A DNA stretch of 64,000 nucleotides from Bacteroidaceae bacterium. Its GTDB lineage: Bacteria > Bacteroidota > Bacteroidia > Bacteroidales > Bacteroidaceae. The stretch covers positions 62,001 through 126,000 of the forward strand of contig JAEESE010000013.1 in assembly GCA_016286165.1 (NCBI GenBank). The letters run 5' to 3'. A program made the translations under genes and the position numbers. Below the pieces are notes generated by a model. That model had not been told where the DNA came from. It did no database searches and was given only the letters and a program-made list of their open reading frames with translations. This document shows positions 6,693 to 16,070 of this stretch, piece after piece. Positions within the stretch are counted from its first letter, which is position 1; each line of letters opens with the position of its first letter.

Positions 6693-8843
6693 ATGGGAAA
6701 AACTGAGAGCTTACAGTGCACAATATACATTAAGACGATAAGGAGTAAGAAAATTAGGACCAGCATCTTGGACTTGGATCAGATCATTAAGGAAATCCAA
6801 GGGAGTAGTAAGAGGAGGCTGACGGTGGAAGCGTTGCGACGTGAAGTTCGCGACCTTCCACCGTTGTTTCATTGGAGGGACATAGACCGACTGCCCCGCA
6901 TATGCCCGGGCGAAGTGGTGAAACGCAAGCGCGACGGAAGCGCCCAGACAAGATATACGGGCGTGACAATCCTTGATGTTAACAATATCACCAGCCCGCA
7001 AGAGGCAACTGCCATCAAAGCCAAAGCGGCGGCATGGCCCACGACGCTTGCCACGTTCATCGGTTCCAGTGGTCTGACAGTGAAGATATTAGTGCGCGGT
7101 ACGCTCGACGACAACAGTCTGCCAACACGCGACGATGCCATCAATGCCTTCCACTCAAAACTGTACGAGGAAACGGCACGCGTCTACTCCACCCTACTGC
7201 AACGGACGCTTAAACCACGAAAAGCCAAGCCTCAGGACTGTTTCCGCTGGACATATGACCCAACGGCCTATTACAACGACAAAGCCATGCCTGTGATGCT
7301 GAGCCTGAGTGAGGTGATGAGCAGTTCGCAGAGGAGCGATGACTCAGCACACGAATACGGTCCGACATCGAACGCCCCCAGTCAGGCCAACGAGAGCAAT
7401 GCCCGCCGGCGCTTCGCCACAGCTTTTGCCAAAGCCATCGAGCAAAGCAGTCGCGATTACACACCTGAAGAGGAGCTCAACGCTGTGGCCGAGGCTGCTT
7501 ACGCCGAGGCCTTGCCATTAGAACAGACCATACGCCAGGCCATCGTGACCACCTACTGGTATGACCTTGGCAGGGAAAAGATACGCGAAACGGTGGAAAG
7601 CGTATACACCGAACTTGACAGCAAGGGCAAGAAAAGCCGCGGTAAGGGCAGCACAGGTAGCACGATGCAGATGCTTAATGCACGGTTGCAGGAGTTCATG
7701 ACAGCGCATTATGATCTGCGCTACAACGAGCTTACCAATGGCGTGGAATGGCGGCCTAACAACTCGGCTTCGTACACCTTCAGAGCGCTGGACGTGAGGA
7801 CGATGAACACGATGATACAGGCTTGTCACAACAATGGCATAGAGGTCTATGACCGCGACATGAAACGCTACCTCGGTTCCACGCTGGTCCGTAACTACAA
7901 CGCCGCCCGGGCTTACCTGCGTGAGGTGGAAGGCTGTTGGGACGGAAAGACCGACTACATAGGCATGTTGGCCGACCGAGTCCCTTGTCGCAACCCGAAG
8001 TGGCGCGAGTGGTTTCACACGTGGTTCCTGGGCATGGTAGCTCAATGGGACGGTTGGAACACCATCTACGGCAATGCCGCGGTGCCACTGCTGATAGGTC
8101 CTCAGGGGTGTGGAAAGAGCACCTTCGGACAGCTGATACTGCCTCCCGAGCTGCGCGAGGCAGGTTATCGTGAGCTGGTCGACTTCTCGAGCAAGCTTGA
8201 CGTGGAGCGGATGCTATCGACAAGTCTGCTTATCAACCTTGACGAGTTCAATCAGATAAGCGAAAGAATCCAACAAGGTTTTCTTAAGAATCTAATCCAG
8301 AAGAGTAATGTAAAAGGTCGTCGTCCCTACAGCAACACGATTCAAAACCTGCCACGTTTCGCATCGTTCATCGCCACCACCAATCTGAGCGATGTGCTCA
8401 ACGATCCGTCAGGCTCACGTCGTTTCATCGTTGCCGACATTCGCAGCGGAGCCGCAATCAACACAGGACCAAGATTTTATTATCCAGAGCTTTACGCCCA
8501 GGCCTTAAGCGAATTGGAGCATGGGCGCAACTACTATTTCACGCCAGCGGAGGTAAACGAGATCGAAAACTACAACGCCAACTACATGACATTGCGGCCC
8601 GAGGTCAGCCAGTTGCTCGATTCGTTTGAGCTTCTGACAGACGCAATAGAAGGCTCTGCTAAGATGAAAGTTACTGACATAGCAAGAAGGATTACAAGGC
8701 GAAGCGGCTACAAATACAGCCAGAGCGGATTGCAGTATTTAGGACGTTGGCTTACCGGTCAAGCCCGCAATCACCACGTAGCCAAGACCAACATTAACGG
8801 TACTGCGGCATACTTGGTAAAAGAGATTTCCACAGAGTGTTAA
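6693..8843 (+). CDS. VirE/VapE-family primase-helicase (BT4734-like N-terminal domain)
   Basis: A 716-residue protein. The N-terminal part (about 40-170, including the PPLFHWRDIDRLPRIC and GSSGLTVKILVRG regions) resembles the BT4734/VirE N-terminal domain, a primase-like fold. The C-terminal half is a VapE-type P-loop ATPase with Walker A GPQGCGKST at 469-477, Walker B LLINLDEF with Asp517-Glu518, and a sensor segment FIATTNLSDVLNDPSGSRRF. Such proteins occur in plasmids, islands and phage satellites, and singly in Bacteroidota chromosomes. I chose the ATG at 6693 because the promoter overlaps the earlier ATG. The gene stands alone between housekeeping genes, behind repeat arrays that resemble an origin, which suggests a remnant or domesticated replicon. 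No integrase or partner gene is visible nearby. Confidence 0.8.
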   Translation: MGKTESLQCTIYIKTIRSKKIRTSILDLDQIIKEIQGSSKRRLTVEALRREVRDLPPLFHWRDIDRLPRICPGEVVKRKRDGSAQTRYTGVTILDVNNITSPQEATAIKAKAAAWPTTLATFIGSSGLTVKILVRGTLDDNSLPTRDDAINAFHSKLYEETARVYSTLLQRTLKPRKAKPQDCFRWTYDPTAYYNDKAMPVMLSLSEVMSSSQRSDDSAHEYGPTSNAPSQANESNARRRFATAFAKAIEQSSRDYTPEEELNAVAEAAYAEALPLEQTIRQAIVTTYWYDLGREKIRETVESVYTELDSKGKKSRGKGSTGSTMQMLNARLQEFMTAHYDLRYNELTNGVEWRPNNSASYTFRALDVRTMNTMIQACHNNGIEVYDRDMKRYLGSTLVRNYNAARAYLREVEGCWDGKTDYIGMLADRVPCRNPKWREWFHTWFLGMVAQWDGWNTIYGNAAVPLLIGPQGCGKSTFGQLILPPELREAGYRELVDFSSKLDVERMLSTSLLINLDEFNQISERIQQGFLKNLIQKSNVKGRRPYSNTIQNLPRFASFIATTNLSDVLNDPSGSRRFIVADIRSGAAINTGPRFYYPELYAQALSELEHGRNYYFTPAEVNEIENYNANYMTLRPEVSQLLDSFELLTDAIEGSAKMKVTDIARRITRRSGYKYSQSGLQYLGRWLTGQARNHHVAKTNINGTAAYLVKEISTEC

Positions 8844-8850
8844 CGCAGAT

Positions 8851-8874
8851 AAAAATCGCAGAAAAGGCGGTTTT
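8851..8874 (+). terminator. Weak terminator after the VirE/VapE-like gene
   Basis: AAAATCGC and GCGGTTTT pair (one G-T pair) around a 7-base loop, 8 bases after the stop codon. The stem is short and the T run is only four bases. Confidence 0.35.
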
Positions 8875-8941
8875 AATACCTAAAAAGACTTAACACGCGT
8901 AAAAAGTGAGCCTGAGAATAGGATATGTGAATTCTTTGACT

Positions 8942-8949
8942 TACCTTTG
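8942..8949 (+). promoter_or_regulatory. Probable -7 box upstream of lpxD
   Basis: TACCTTTG followed by C, 32 bases before the lpxD start, fits TAnnTTTG. No clear TTTG lies at the right distance upstream, so the site is only partly supported. Confidence 0.4.
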
Positions 8950-8981
8950 CACCCGCTTAAAATAACGACCTCAACAACATA

Positions 8982-10025
8982 ATGGAATTTACAGCCCAAC
9001 AAATAGCACAATACATAGGCGGCACGGTCGACGGCAATCCCGAGGCATGCGTGAATACCTTCGCTAAGATAGAACAAGGAGCGGAAGGCGCGCTCTCGTT
9101 CTACTACGACCCGAAGTTCGAGCCTTACGTATACCAGACGCAATCGTCGGTGATACTCGTGCCAACAACATTCCAGCCTTCGCAGCCTGTGCGTCCGACG
9201 CTTGTCCGCGTCGACGATCCTCGCCTGGCGATAGGCAAGCTGCTCGCCCTCTACGAGAGCATGAAACCCAAGCGCAAGGGCATAGACCCGCTGGCTTACG
9301 TAGCACCTACCGCCAAGATCGGTAAGGACGTGTACTTGGCTCCCTTTGCCGCAGTAGGCGACAATGCCGAGATAGGCGACGGCACCGAACTGCACCCACA
9401 TGCCACCGTAGGCGCCAGCGCCAAGGTTGGCAAGGACTGCATCCTGTATGCCAACTGCACTGTCTATCACGACTGCAAGGTGGGCGACCGCTGCATCCTG
9501 CATGCCGGTTCTGTCATAGGAGCCGACGGCTTCGGCTTCGCACCATCGGCAGAAGGGTACGAGAAGATACCGCAGATAGGTATCGCCGTACTTGAGGACG
9601 ACGTAGAAATAGGTGCCAATGCCTGCGTGGACCGCGCTATGATGGGCGCCACCGTGATACGCCGCGGTGTGAAGATTGACAATCTGGTGCAAGTGGGACA
9701 CAACGTCGAAGTGAAGAGCAACACCGTGCTCTGCGCACAGGTGGGCATCGCAGGCTCCACCACTGTTGGTGAATGGTGCACGTTCACCGGTCAGGTGGGC
9801 GTAGCAGGACATATCACCGTGGCCGACCGCACCACTTTGGGCGCACAGACAGGCCTGCCCGGCAGTGTGCGTAAGCCCGGTCAGACATTGATGGGCTACC
9901 CTGCCATGGATTCCAAGGTGTTTGCCCGCTCATCAGCAGTCTTCAAGTCGCTGCCCGAAATGGCCGTTCAGCTTCGCCAGCTGCAGAAAGAGGTTGAAGA
10001 ACTGAAGAAGCAGCTACAAAGTTGA
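8982..10025 (+). CDS. lpxD: UDP-3-O-acylglucosamine N-acyltransferase
   Basis: Third step of lipid A synthesis: transfers a hydroxyacyl chain from acyl-ACP to the 2-amino group of UDP-3-O-acylglucosamine. The protein has 347 residues. The N-terminal uridine-binding domain (ARIEQ-like FAKIEQGAEGALSF) is followed by a left-handed beta helix of hexapeptide repeats (about 100-310). The catalytic histidine is His240 in QVGHNVE. A short coiled C-terminal helix (LRQLQKEVEELKKQLQ) ends the protein, as is usual for LpxD trimers. It starts a lipid A cluster and lpxC follows 59 bp later. Confidence 0.95.
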   Translation: MEFTAQQIAQYIGGTVDGNPEACVNTFAKIEQGAEGALSFYYDPKFEPYVYQTQSSVILVPTTFQPSQPVRPTLVRVDDPRLAIGKLLALYESMKPKRKGIDPLAYVAPTAKIGKDVYLAPFAAVGDNAEIGDGTELHPHATVGASAKVGKDCILYANCTVYHDCKVGDRCILHAGSVIGADGFGFAPSAEGYEKIPQIGIAVLEDDVEIGANACVDRAMMGATVIRRGVKIDNLVQVGHNVEVKSNTVLCAQVGIAGSTTVGEWCTFTGQVGVAGHITVADRTTLGAQTGLPGSVRKPGQTLMGYPAMDSKVFARSSAVFKSLPEMAVQLRQLQKEVEELKKQLQS

Positions 10026-10084
10026 GAAGCCGAATCCATCCGTTGAACACTAAAAGCTATAGAGAATAGCTCGCAAAAAAATAC

Positions 10085-10996
10085 ATGTCAAAACAACAAA
10101 CCCTAGGCAGCAGCTTTACGCTGGAAGGTAAAGGCCTCCATACCGGTTTAGACCTCGTGGTGACCTTCAACCCTGCCCCCGAGAATCACGGTTACAAGAT
10201 ACAACGTCTCGATCTGCCTGAGCAGCCCATCATCGAGGCCATTGCCGAAAATGTCGTCGAAACCACACGTGGCACCGTCCTCGCTGTGGGTGATGCGCGT
10301 TGCTCCACCGTTGAACACGCCCTCGCCGCCCTGTTTGCCCTCGGCGTCGACAACTGCCTCATTCAGGTGAACGGCCCCGAGGTACCTATCCTCGACGGTT
10401 CGGCAGAGATCTATGCCGAGAACATACGCCGAGTAGGCGTCGTGGATCAAGAGGCAGAACGCTCATATCTTGTAATAACAGATGACCTGGAACTCTCAGA
10501 CGAGCAGTCCGGTTCCGTAATGCGCATAGAGGCCTGCGACCATTTCAGCCTTAACGTCACTATCGCCTTCCCCGGCAAAGTGCTTAACAACCAGACAGCA
10601 GAGTTGGGCGACATAAGCCTCTTCGGCTCTGAGATAGCCCCTGCCCGCACATTCTGCTTCGTTCGTGAAGTGGAAATGATGCTGGCTGCCGGCCTCATTC
10701 GAGGCGGCGACCTCGACAACGCCATCGTCATCTACGAACAAGAGAAGACACAGGCAGAATTGGACATCCTTGCCGACCGCATCGGAGCTCCTCATCGCAA
10801 GGCCTCTGAGTTAGGATATATCCAGACCAAGCCCCTGATGTGGGACAACGAGCCTGCCCGCCATAAATTGCTGGACATCATCGGCGACATGGCACTCGTA
10901 GGCTGTCGCATCAAAGGACATATCACGGCCGTTCGTCCCGGGCACACCATTAACAATCAGTTCGCTCGACTGCTGAGGAAGCAGTTGGCTAGTTGA
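10085..10996 (+). CDS. lpxC: UDP-3-O-acyl-N-acetylglucosamine deacetylase, without a FabZ domain
   Basis: Zinc-dependent deacetylase, the committed step of lipid A synthesis. Metal and catalytic residues are visible: Glu77-His78 in STVEHALAAL, His260 and Asp264 in RHKLLDIIGD, and the terminal GHTINNQFARLL. The protein is complete as an LpxC (303 residues). In Bacteroidota LpxC is usually fused to FabZ (about 460 residues in total), and here the fused domain is missing. The frame ends with TGA at 10994-10996, right after the LpxC module, and that stop codon is part of the first unit of a heptanucleotide array. No FabZ-like sequence exists between here and lpxA, so a free-standing fabZ would have to be elsewhere. 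Confidence 0.95.
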   Translation: MSKQQTLGSSFTLEGKGLHTGLDLVVTFNPAPENHGYKIQRLDLPEQPIIEAIAENVVETTRGTVLAVGDARCSTVEHALAALFALGVDNCLIQVNGPEVPILDGSAEIYAENIRRVGVVDQEAERSYLVITDDLELSDEQSGSVMRIEACDHFSLNVTIAFPGKVLNNQTAELGDISLFGSEIAPARTFCFVREVEMMLAAGLIRGGDLDNAIVIYEQEKTQAELDILADRIGAPHRKASELGYIQTKPLMWDNEPARHKLLDIIGDMALVGCRIKGHITAVRPGHTINNQFARLLRKQLAS

Positions 10997-11152
10997 GAGT
11001 TGACAGGTGACAGTTGACAGGTGACAGTTGACAGGTGACAGTTGACAGGTGACAGTTGATAGTTGATAGTTGATAGTTGATAGTTGAAACTTGAAACCTG
11101 AAACTTGAAACCTGAAACTTGAAACCTGAAACTTGAAACCTGAAACTTGAAA
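10992..11152 (+). repeat. Heptanucleotide array after lpxC (23 units)
   Basis: Twenty-three uninterrupted 7-bp units. GTTGACA alternates with GGTGACA, then GTTGATA is repeated four times, then CTTGAAA alternates with CCTGAAA. The alternation shows that growth was by 14-bp dimers. The first unit contains the stop codon of lpxC. Related arrays occur at eight other places in this window. The rest of the gap up to lpxA (11153-11237) holds nothing recognisable. Confidence 0.9.
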
Positions 11153-11237
11153 CTCATTACCGCCGAGTCGTGAAAAAAGTCAGCGAAGCTATAGTTGAAA
11201 CATTAATTAATCACTATTCATAAATCTTCATTCAGAA

Positions 11238-12008
11238 ATGATTAGTCCTTTAGCATATATACACCCTGAAGCCAAGATAGGCGACAACGTAGAGATAGGA
11301 CCTTTCTGCTATATCGACCGCGGCGTCGAGATTGGCGACAATAACGTGCTGATGAACAGCGTCACCATTCTTTATGGTGCTCGCATCGGCAGTGGCAACG
11401 TGTTCTTCCCAGGCGCCGTAATCAGTGCCGTGCCTCAGGACCTGAAGTTCCGCGGCGAGGACACGCTCGCTATCATTGGCGACAACAACAAGATTCGCGA
11501 GAACGTAACCATAAACCGAGGCACCGCTGCCAAGGGACAGACCGTTGTCGGTTCTGGCAACCTGCTCATGGAAGGCTGCCATATCGCCCACGATGATATC
11601 GTAGGCAACGACGTCATCATAGGCAACTGCACGAAACTGGCCGGCGAGGTAACCGTCGACGACCACGCAATCCTCTCGGCTTGCGTCCTCGTGCATCAGT
11701 TCTGCCGCATCGGCGGCTACACGATGGTCGGCGGCGGCACACGCTCCTCGCAAAGCATCGTGCCTTACACCATCTGCGCTCGTGAACCTGCCAGTTACTG
11801 CGGTCTGAACATAGTAGGACTTCGCCGCAGAGGCTTTGACCGTGATGTTATCAACACCATCCACGAAGCCTATCGCATAATCTTCCAAGGTGGTCTCTCG
11901 TTGGCTGACGCAATAGCCACCATCCAGAATGAGTTGCCTCAGACCGACGAGATCAAATACATCCTTGATTTTATCGAAGACACCAAGAAACGCGGGTTCG
12001 TACATTAA
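11238..12008 (+). CDS. lpxA: UDP-N-acetylglucosamine acyltransferase
   Basis: First step of lipid A synthesis, transferring a 3-hydroxyacyl chain from acyl-ACP to UDP-GlcNAc. The protein has 256 residues and starts directly with the hexapeptide beta helix (ISPLAYIHPEAKIGDNVEIG). The catalytic histidine is His118 in GCHIAHDD. The C-terminal helical domain (from about 190) includes GLNIVGLRRRGF, typical of LpxA. Order and spacing follow the lpxD-lpxC-lpxA cluster of the phylum, apart from the missing fabZ and the heptad array upstream. Confidence 0.95.
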   Translation: MISPLAYIHPEAKIGDNVEIGPFCYIDRGVEIGDNNVLMNSVTILYGARIGSGNVFFPGAVISAVPQDLKFRGEDTLAIIGDNNKIRENVTINRGTAAKGQTVVGSGNLLMEGCHIAHDDIVGNDVIIGNCTKLAGEVTVDDHAILSACVLVHQFCRIGGYTMVGGGTRSSQSIVPYTICAREPASYCGLNIVGLRRRGFDRDVINTIHEAYRIIFQGGLSLADAIATIQNELPQTDEIKYILDFIEDTKKRGFVH

Positions 12009-12014
12009 ACATTT

Positions 12015-12596
12015 ATGCTCTACACCATTACAGTCGTAAGTCCCGAAGTGGAAGACTTCGCCATCGAACTACAGATTGAGTCCGATGCCACATTTGCTGA
12101 TCTACACCGCCTGATACGTAAGGCATGTCAGTGGGGGCAGCATAAGCCGTCAGTGTTCTACCTCTGCAACGAACGCTGGCGCCGCGAACGTGCCATTCCC
12201 GAAAAGAGTTTCGAGGACGACACAATGGATGAGGTAGAACTGGGTGACCTGCTCGACGACGAAGGACAACGGCTCCAATACATCTTCGACCACGAAGAGC
12301 ATCGCGGCCTCCTGCTCGAAGTGACACACATAAGCTACGGCAAACACATCGACGAGCCGCTCTGCCGACGTAGCCACGGCACACCGCCACCGCTAACCCT
12401 AACCGACAACGTTGCCCCTGATCTCTCAGCTAACGCGTCCGGCAAAGAAGAGAACCTGACAAAGGAAGAATTGCTTGCGCAACTCAACGCAGCGGCGTTA
12501 GCCGACAGCGACGACGACGAACTGGAGCCTACCGACGACGAGCTCTTCGACATAGAGGAGATAGACCTCGAAGGTTTCGACTTCACTGAAGGATAG
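12015..12596 (+). CDS. pRiA4b ORF-3-like protein of unknown function
   Basis: A 193-residue soluble protein starting 6 bp after lpxA. Its first 105 residues (DATFADLHRLIRKACQW..HKPSVFYL, then GQRLQYIFDHEEHRGLLLEV) match the pattern of the pRiA4b ORF-3-like fold, found in stand-alone proteins and some transposon passengers. The C-terminal third is strongly acidic (for example DSDDDELEPTDDELFDIEE). No catalytic residues can be assigned. Its place between lpxA and miaA suggests co-transcription rather than a shared pathway. Confidence 0.65.
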   Translation: MLYTITVVSPEVEDFAIELQIESDATFADLHRLIRKACQWGQHKPSVFYLCNERWRRERAIPEKSFEDDTMDEVELGDLLDDEGQRLQYIFDHEEHRGLLLEVTHISYGKHIDEPLCRRSHGTPPPLTLTDNVAPDLSANASGKEENLTKEELLAQLNAAALADSDDDELEPTDDELFDIEEIDLEGFDFTEG

Positions 12597-12617
12597 CCTG
12601 CTTATTCCCTAAAGCCG

Positions 12618-13535
12618 ATGAAAACGCTCGTAGTACTACTAGGACCCACAGCCGTAGGAAAGACAGAGCTCGCCCTACGGATAGCAGAGCACATCGGCAG
12701 TCCAATAATAAATGCCGACAGCCGACAGATATACAAGGACCTGCGCATAGGCACCGCAGCACCGACGCCAGAGCAACAGGCACGTGTCAAACACTACTTC
12801 GTCGGGATGCTCGGCATTAACGAGTACTATAGTGCGGCACGCTTTGAAACAGACGTCCTGACGTTGGCCGACGAACTATTCAAGAGCCACGAAGCCCTGC
12901 TGCTAACGGGAGGTTCGATGCTATACATCGACGCCGTGTGCAAAGGCATAGACGACATACCAACCATACATGACGAGACGCGCACGCTACTGCGTCAACG
13001 TCTTGCCAACGAAGGTCTCGACAGGCTCGCTGCAGAGTTGCGACTACTCGACCCAGAGTATTACGCCACCGTAGACCTCAAGAATACCAAACGCATAGTG
13101 CATGCGCTGGAAGTGTGCTACCAGACAGGTCAGACATTCACGAGCTTCCGCACGGCAACACATAAGCAGAGGCCGTTCAACATATTGAAAATCGGGCTCA
13201 ACCGTCCACGCGAAGAGTTGTTCCAACGTATCAACGAACGGGTAGACCAGATGATAGCCGATGGGCTTCTCGAAGAAGCACGCACGCTACTACCCTACCG
13301 CAACGAAAACGCCCTCAACACCGTAGGCTACAAAGAGATGTTTCAAGTGCTCGACGGCACATGGACTCTGGACTTCGCACGAGAGCGTTTGAAAAAGAAC
13401 ACACGCGTGTACGCCAAGAAACAACTCACTTGGTTTGCACACGACAAAGACATACGATGGTTTCACCCAGATGAATGCACAAGCATAATCTCCGCCATCG
13501 ACAAAGCTATAACCGACAACACCGCCAACGCCTAA
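12618..13535 (+). CDS. miaA: tRNA dimethylallyltransferase
   Basis: Adds a dimethylallyl group to N6 of adenosine 37 in tRNAs reading codons that start with U. The protein has 305 residues, the normal length. The ATP-binding loop GPTAVGKT is at 9-16 and is followed by [17 protein letters not shown], the family hallmark, with [11 protein letters not shown] in the middle and LNTVGYKE near the end. It sits in the usual place after lpxA in this phylum. Confidence 0.95.
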   Translation: MKTLVVLLGPTAVGKTELALRIAEHIGSPIINADSRQIYKDLRIGTAAPTPEQQARVKHYFVGMLGINEYYSAARFETDVLTLADELFKSHEALLLTGGSMLYIDAVCKGIDDIPTIHDETRTLLRQRLANEGLDRLAAELRLLDPEYYATVDLKNTKRIVHALEVCYQTGQTFTSFRTATHKQRPFNILKIGLNRPREELFQRINERVDQMIADGLLEEARTLLPYRNENALNTVGYKEMFQVLDGTWTLDFARERLKKNTRVYAKKQLTWFAHDKDIRWFHPDECTSIISAIDKAITDNTANA

Positions 13536-13547
13536 AAACTATTATAG

Positions 13548-16010
13548 ATGAAACGCCTAAAAGCCTTTTTGCGCCAAGCATACGGAGGACCATGGTACAA
13601 ACGTGTTGTAGTATGGTTCTGCACTATCATCATAGCCATTCTGCTTGGACTTGTAGCCGTCGACGTCAACTTCCTTTGGCTTTTCGGACGTTCGCCAGGC
13701 TTTAAGGAAATCCAGAACCCGGTAACTAAGGAGGCCAGTGAGATATACTCTTGCGACAGCGTGCTCATGGGACGCTACTTCAACGAGAACCGCACGCCCG
13801 TGAAGTATAAAGAGATAAGCCCTATCATGGTGCGCACTCTCATAGCCACGGAGGATGAACGTTTCTACCATCATCATGGTGTTGACATACCCGGACTCTT
13901 CGCGGCAGTGAAAGACATCGTGCAAGGCCGCGGGCGCGGAGCCAGTACGATAACCCAACAGCTTGCAAAAAACCTTTTCCGTGTCCGCACCCAGTATAGC
14001 ACCGGCCTTCTCGGCCACATACCCGGACTGAAGATATTAGTGCAGAAAGCCAAGGAATGGATTGTAGCCACGAAGCTTGAGATGACGTTCTCGAAAGAAG
14101 AGATACTCACGATGTACCTCAACACCGTAGATTTCGGCTCCAACTCTTTCGGCATAAAGACTGCAGCACGCAAATACTTTGGTTCCACACCGCACGACCT
14201 CACCTACGAACAGGCAGCGACACTTGTCGGACTGCTCAAAGCCACCAGTTCATACAACCCACGCAGGCACCCGGCCCGTTCTACTGAGCGACGTAACGTG
14301 GTACTGCAAAACCTCTACGACCATGGAGGGATAATACTTCATGGCGAGCATGCAACACAAGCTCAATTAGACAGTCTGAAAGCAATACCCATGGGCGTTA
14401 TCAAGCACTTCGGAGAAAGCTCGTTCGACGGTATTGCTCCATATATGCGAACAGAGTTGCAGGATTATATAGACCAACTCTGCGAGGACGGCAAGGTGAT
14501 GGGCTACGAACACGAACACCTCGACCTTTATGCCGACGGCCTGAAGATATACACCACTATCGACTCACGTATGCAGCGCTACGCAGAGGAGGCCGCATTC
14601 AAGCAAATGCGTCACCTTCAACGGCTCTTCGACGAGCACTGGCGCGGCATGCGTCCTTGGCGCGATTCACAGCATCGTGAGATATCAGGGTTCATTGAAA
14701 ATATCTCTCATAAGACAGAACGCTACAAAGCACTTAAGAAACAATTCCCCGACAAGCCGGACAGCGTGCGCTATTACATGAACCTGCCTCATCAAGTGAA
14801 ACTGTTCAGTTACGACGGTCCCATCTATCGCGAGATGTCGACAATGGACTCTATACGCTACATGGTGAGTTTCTTGCATTGCGGCTTTGTAGCCATAGAG
14901 CCAGACACCCGCCATGTAAAAGCATGGGTGGGTGATATCGACTTCCGTTTCTGGAACTACGACAAAGTCACCTCTCGCCGACAGCCGGGCTCCACTTTCA
15001 AACTATTCGTATACACCGAGGCCATGAACAAAGGCCTCAAACCCGTGGACCGACGCACCGATAGCTATGTGTCTTACAAGTCGTGGCGATCAGGCAAGGC
15101 TGCCAGTTGGGTGCCCCGCAACGCCAACGGCCGCTATTCGGGTGCCAATATGATGCTCAAGACAGCCTTTGCGCTCAGCGTGAACAGCATCGCAGTCAAG
15201 CTGGGCTATGAAGTGGGCATTCACGACATCGCAGCTACAGCACATGCCATGGGCATACAATCGGAGCTTGACGAAGTGCCAGCCATGTGCCTTGGAGCCA
15301 GCGACGTGACACCTTTGGAACTCGTAAACTCTTACTGCACAATAGCCAACGACGGACGCTATAGTGCCCCGTGCCTCGTGACACAAATCGTTGACCGAGA
15401 CGGAAAAGTCATCTATAAAGCCAAGCACACCGAGACACAGGCAATCCCCTACCGTTCTGCCTTCTTCATGCAACAGCTGCTCAAAGGCGGTCTTACCACC
15501 CACGGCGGCACATCCCAGGCACTATGGCAATATATTAACCCTGTAAAAGGTAAGGTGGACTTCGGCGGCAAGACCGGCACGACCAATAACAACTCCGATG
15601 CCTGGTACATGGGCGTAACGCCCAAACTGGTTGCCGGAGCTTGGGTAGGAGGCGAATACCGAAGCATACACTTCCGTACCGGAGCACTCGGACAAGGCAG
15701 CCGTACGGCATTGCCTATCTTCGGTAATTTCATCTCTACATTGCTGCGCGACCCGCGTTTCGCCCACTATATGGCTAAATTCCCTGAACCTAAAGAAGAA
15801 ATAGACCCAAAGGACTACGAGGGATGGGGCGGCGGAGGAGGCTACGTCCGCACCTTCAGCGTTGATAGTTTACGCAAGCTTGGTCCTATGGAAGGAGTGG
15901 GATTAGGAGGCAATGGCGGCGGAGCATCTACAGGTGGTGCAACTGAAGCGGCAAGCACTTCCGAAGGAGCATCCGCCCAACCTACCCCGAAGCCTGAAGT
16001 CACGGAGTAA
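13548..16010 (+). CDS. Class A penicillin-binding protein (PBP1A-like)
   Basis: A bifunctional peptidoglycan synthase, 820 residues, anchored by one N-terminal helix (about 22-42). The GT51 glycosyltransferase domain carries ATEDERFYHHHGVD and GASTITQQLAKNLF. The transpeptidase domain has all three motifs: active-site Ser482 in GSTFK, SVN at 544-546, and KTGT starting at Lys675. The C-terminal tail is glycine- and serine-rich (GWGGGGGYV, then GGNGGGASTGG) and probably unstructured. The gene starts 12 bp after miaA and is likely co-transcribed with it. Confidence 0.92.
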   Translation: MKRLKAFLRQAYGGPWYKRVVVWFCTIIIAILLGLVAVDVNFLWLFGRSPGFKEIQNPVTKEASEIYSCDSVLMGRYFNENRTPVKYKEISPIMVRTLIATEDERFYHHHGVDIPGLFAAVKDIVQGRGRGASTITQQLAKNLFRVRTQYSTGLLGHIPGLKILVQKAKEWIVATKLEMTFSKEEILTMYLNTVDFGSNSFGIKTAARKYFGSTPHDLTYEQAATLVGLLKATSSYNPRRHPARSTERRNVVLQNLYDHGGIILHGEHATQAQLDSLKAIPMGVIKHFGESSFDGIAPYMRTELQDYIDQLCEDGKVMGYEHEHLDLYADGLKIYTTIDSRMQRYAEEAAFKQMRHLQRLFDEHWRGMRPWRDSQHREISGFIENISHKTERYKALKKQFPDKPDSVRYYMNLPHQVKLFSYDGPIYREMSTMDSIRYMVSFLHCGFVAIEPDTRHVKAWVGDIDFRFWNYDKVTSRRQPGSTFKLFVYTEAMNKGLKPVDRRTDSYVSYKSWRSGKAASWVPRNANGRYSGANMMLKTAFALSVNSIAVKLGYEVGIHDIAATAHAMGIQSELDEVPAMCLGASDVTPLELVNSYCTIANDGRYSAPCLVTQIVDRDGKVIYKAKHTETQAIPYRSAFFMQQLLKGGLTTHGGTSQALWQYINPVKGKVDFGGKTGTTNNNSDAWYMGVTPKLVAGAWVGGEYRSIHFRTGALGQGSRTALPIFGNFISTLLRDPRFAHYMAKFPEPKEEIDPKDYEGWGGGGGYVRTFSVDSLRKLGPMEGVGLGGNGGGASTGGATEAASTSEGASAQPTPKPEVTE

Positions 16011-16070
16011 ACATTGAAATATTTCAACATTAACAAGAGAATACAACACAATAATAACATTCACAACAAC

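Noticed and set aside
8880..9812. 310-codon minus-strand frame over lpxD
   Set aside because: A shadow of the hexapeptide repeats of lpxD; the apparent protein is a periodic, Val/Ala/His-rich sequence without known motifs.
10992..11152. CRISPR or tRNA-like repeat structure after lpxC
   Set aside because: The repeat is a pure 7-bp tandem array without spacers, cloverleaf or coding capacity.
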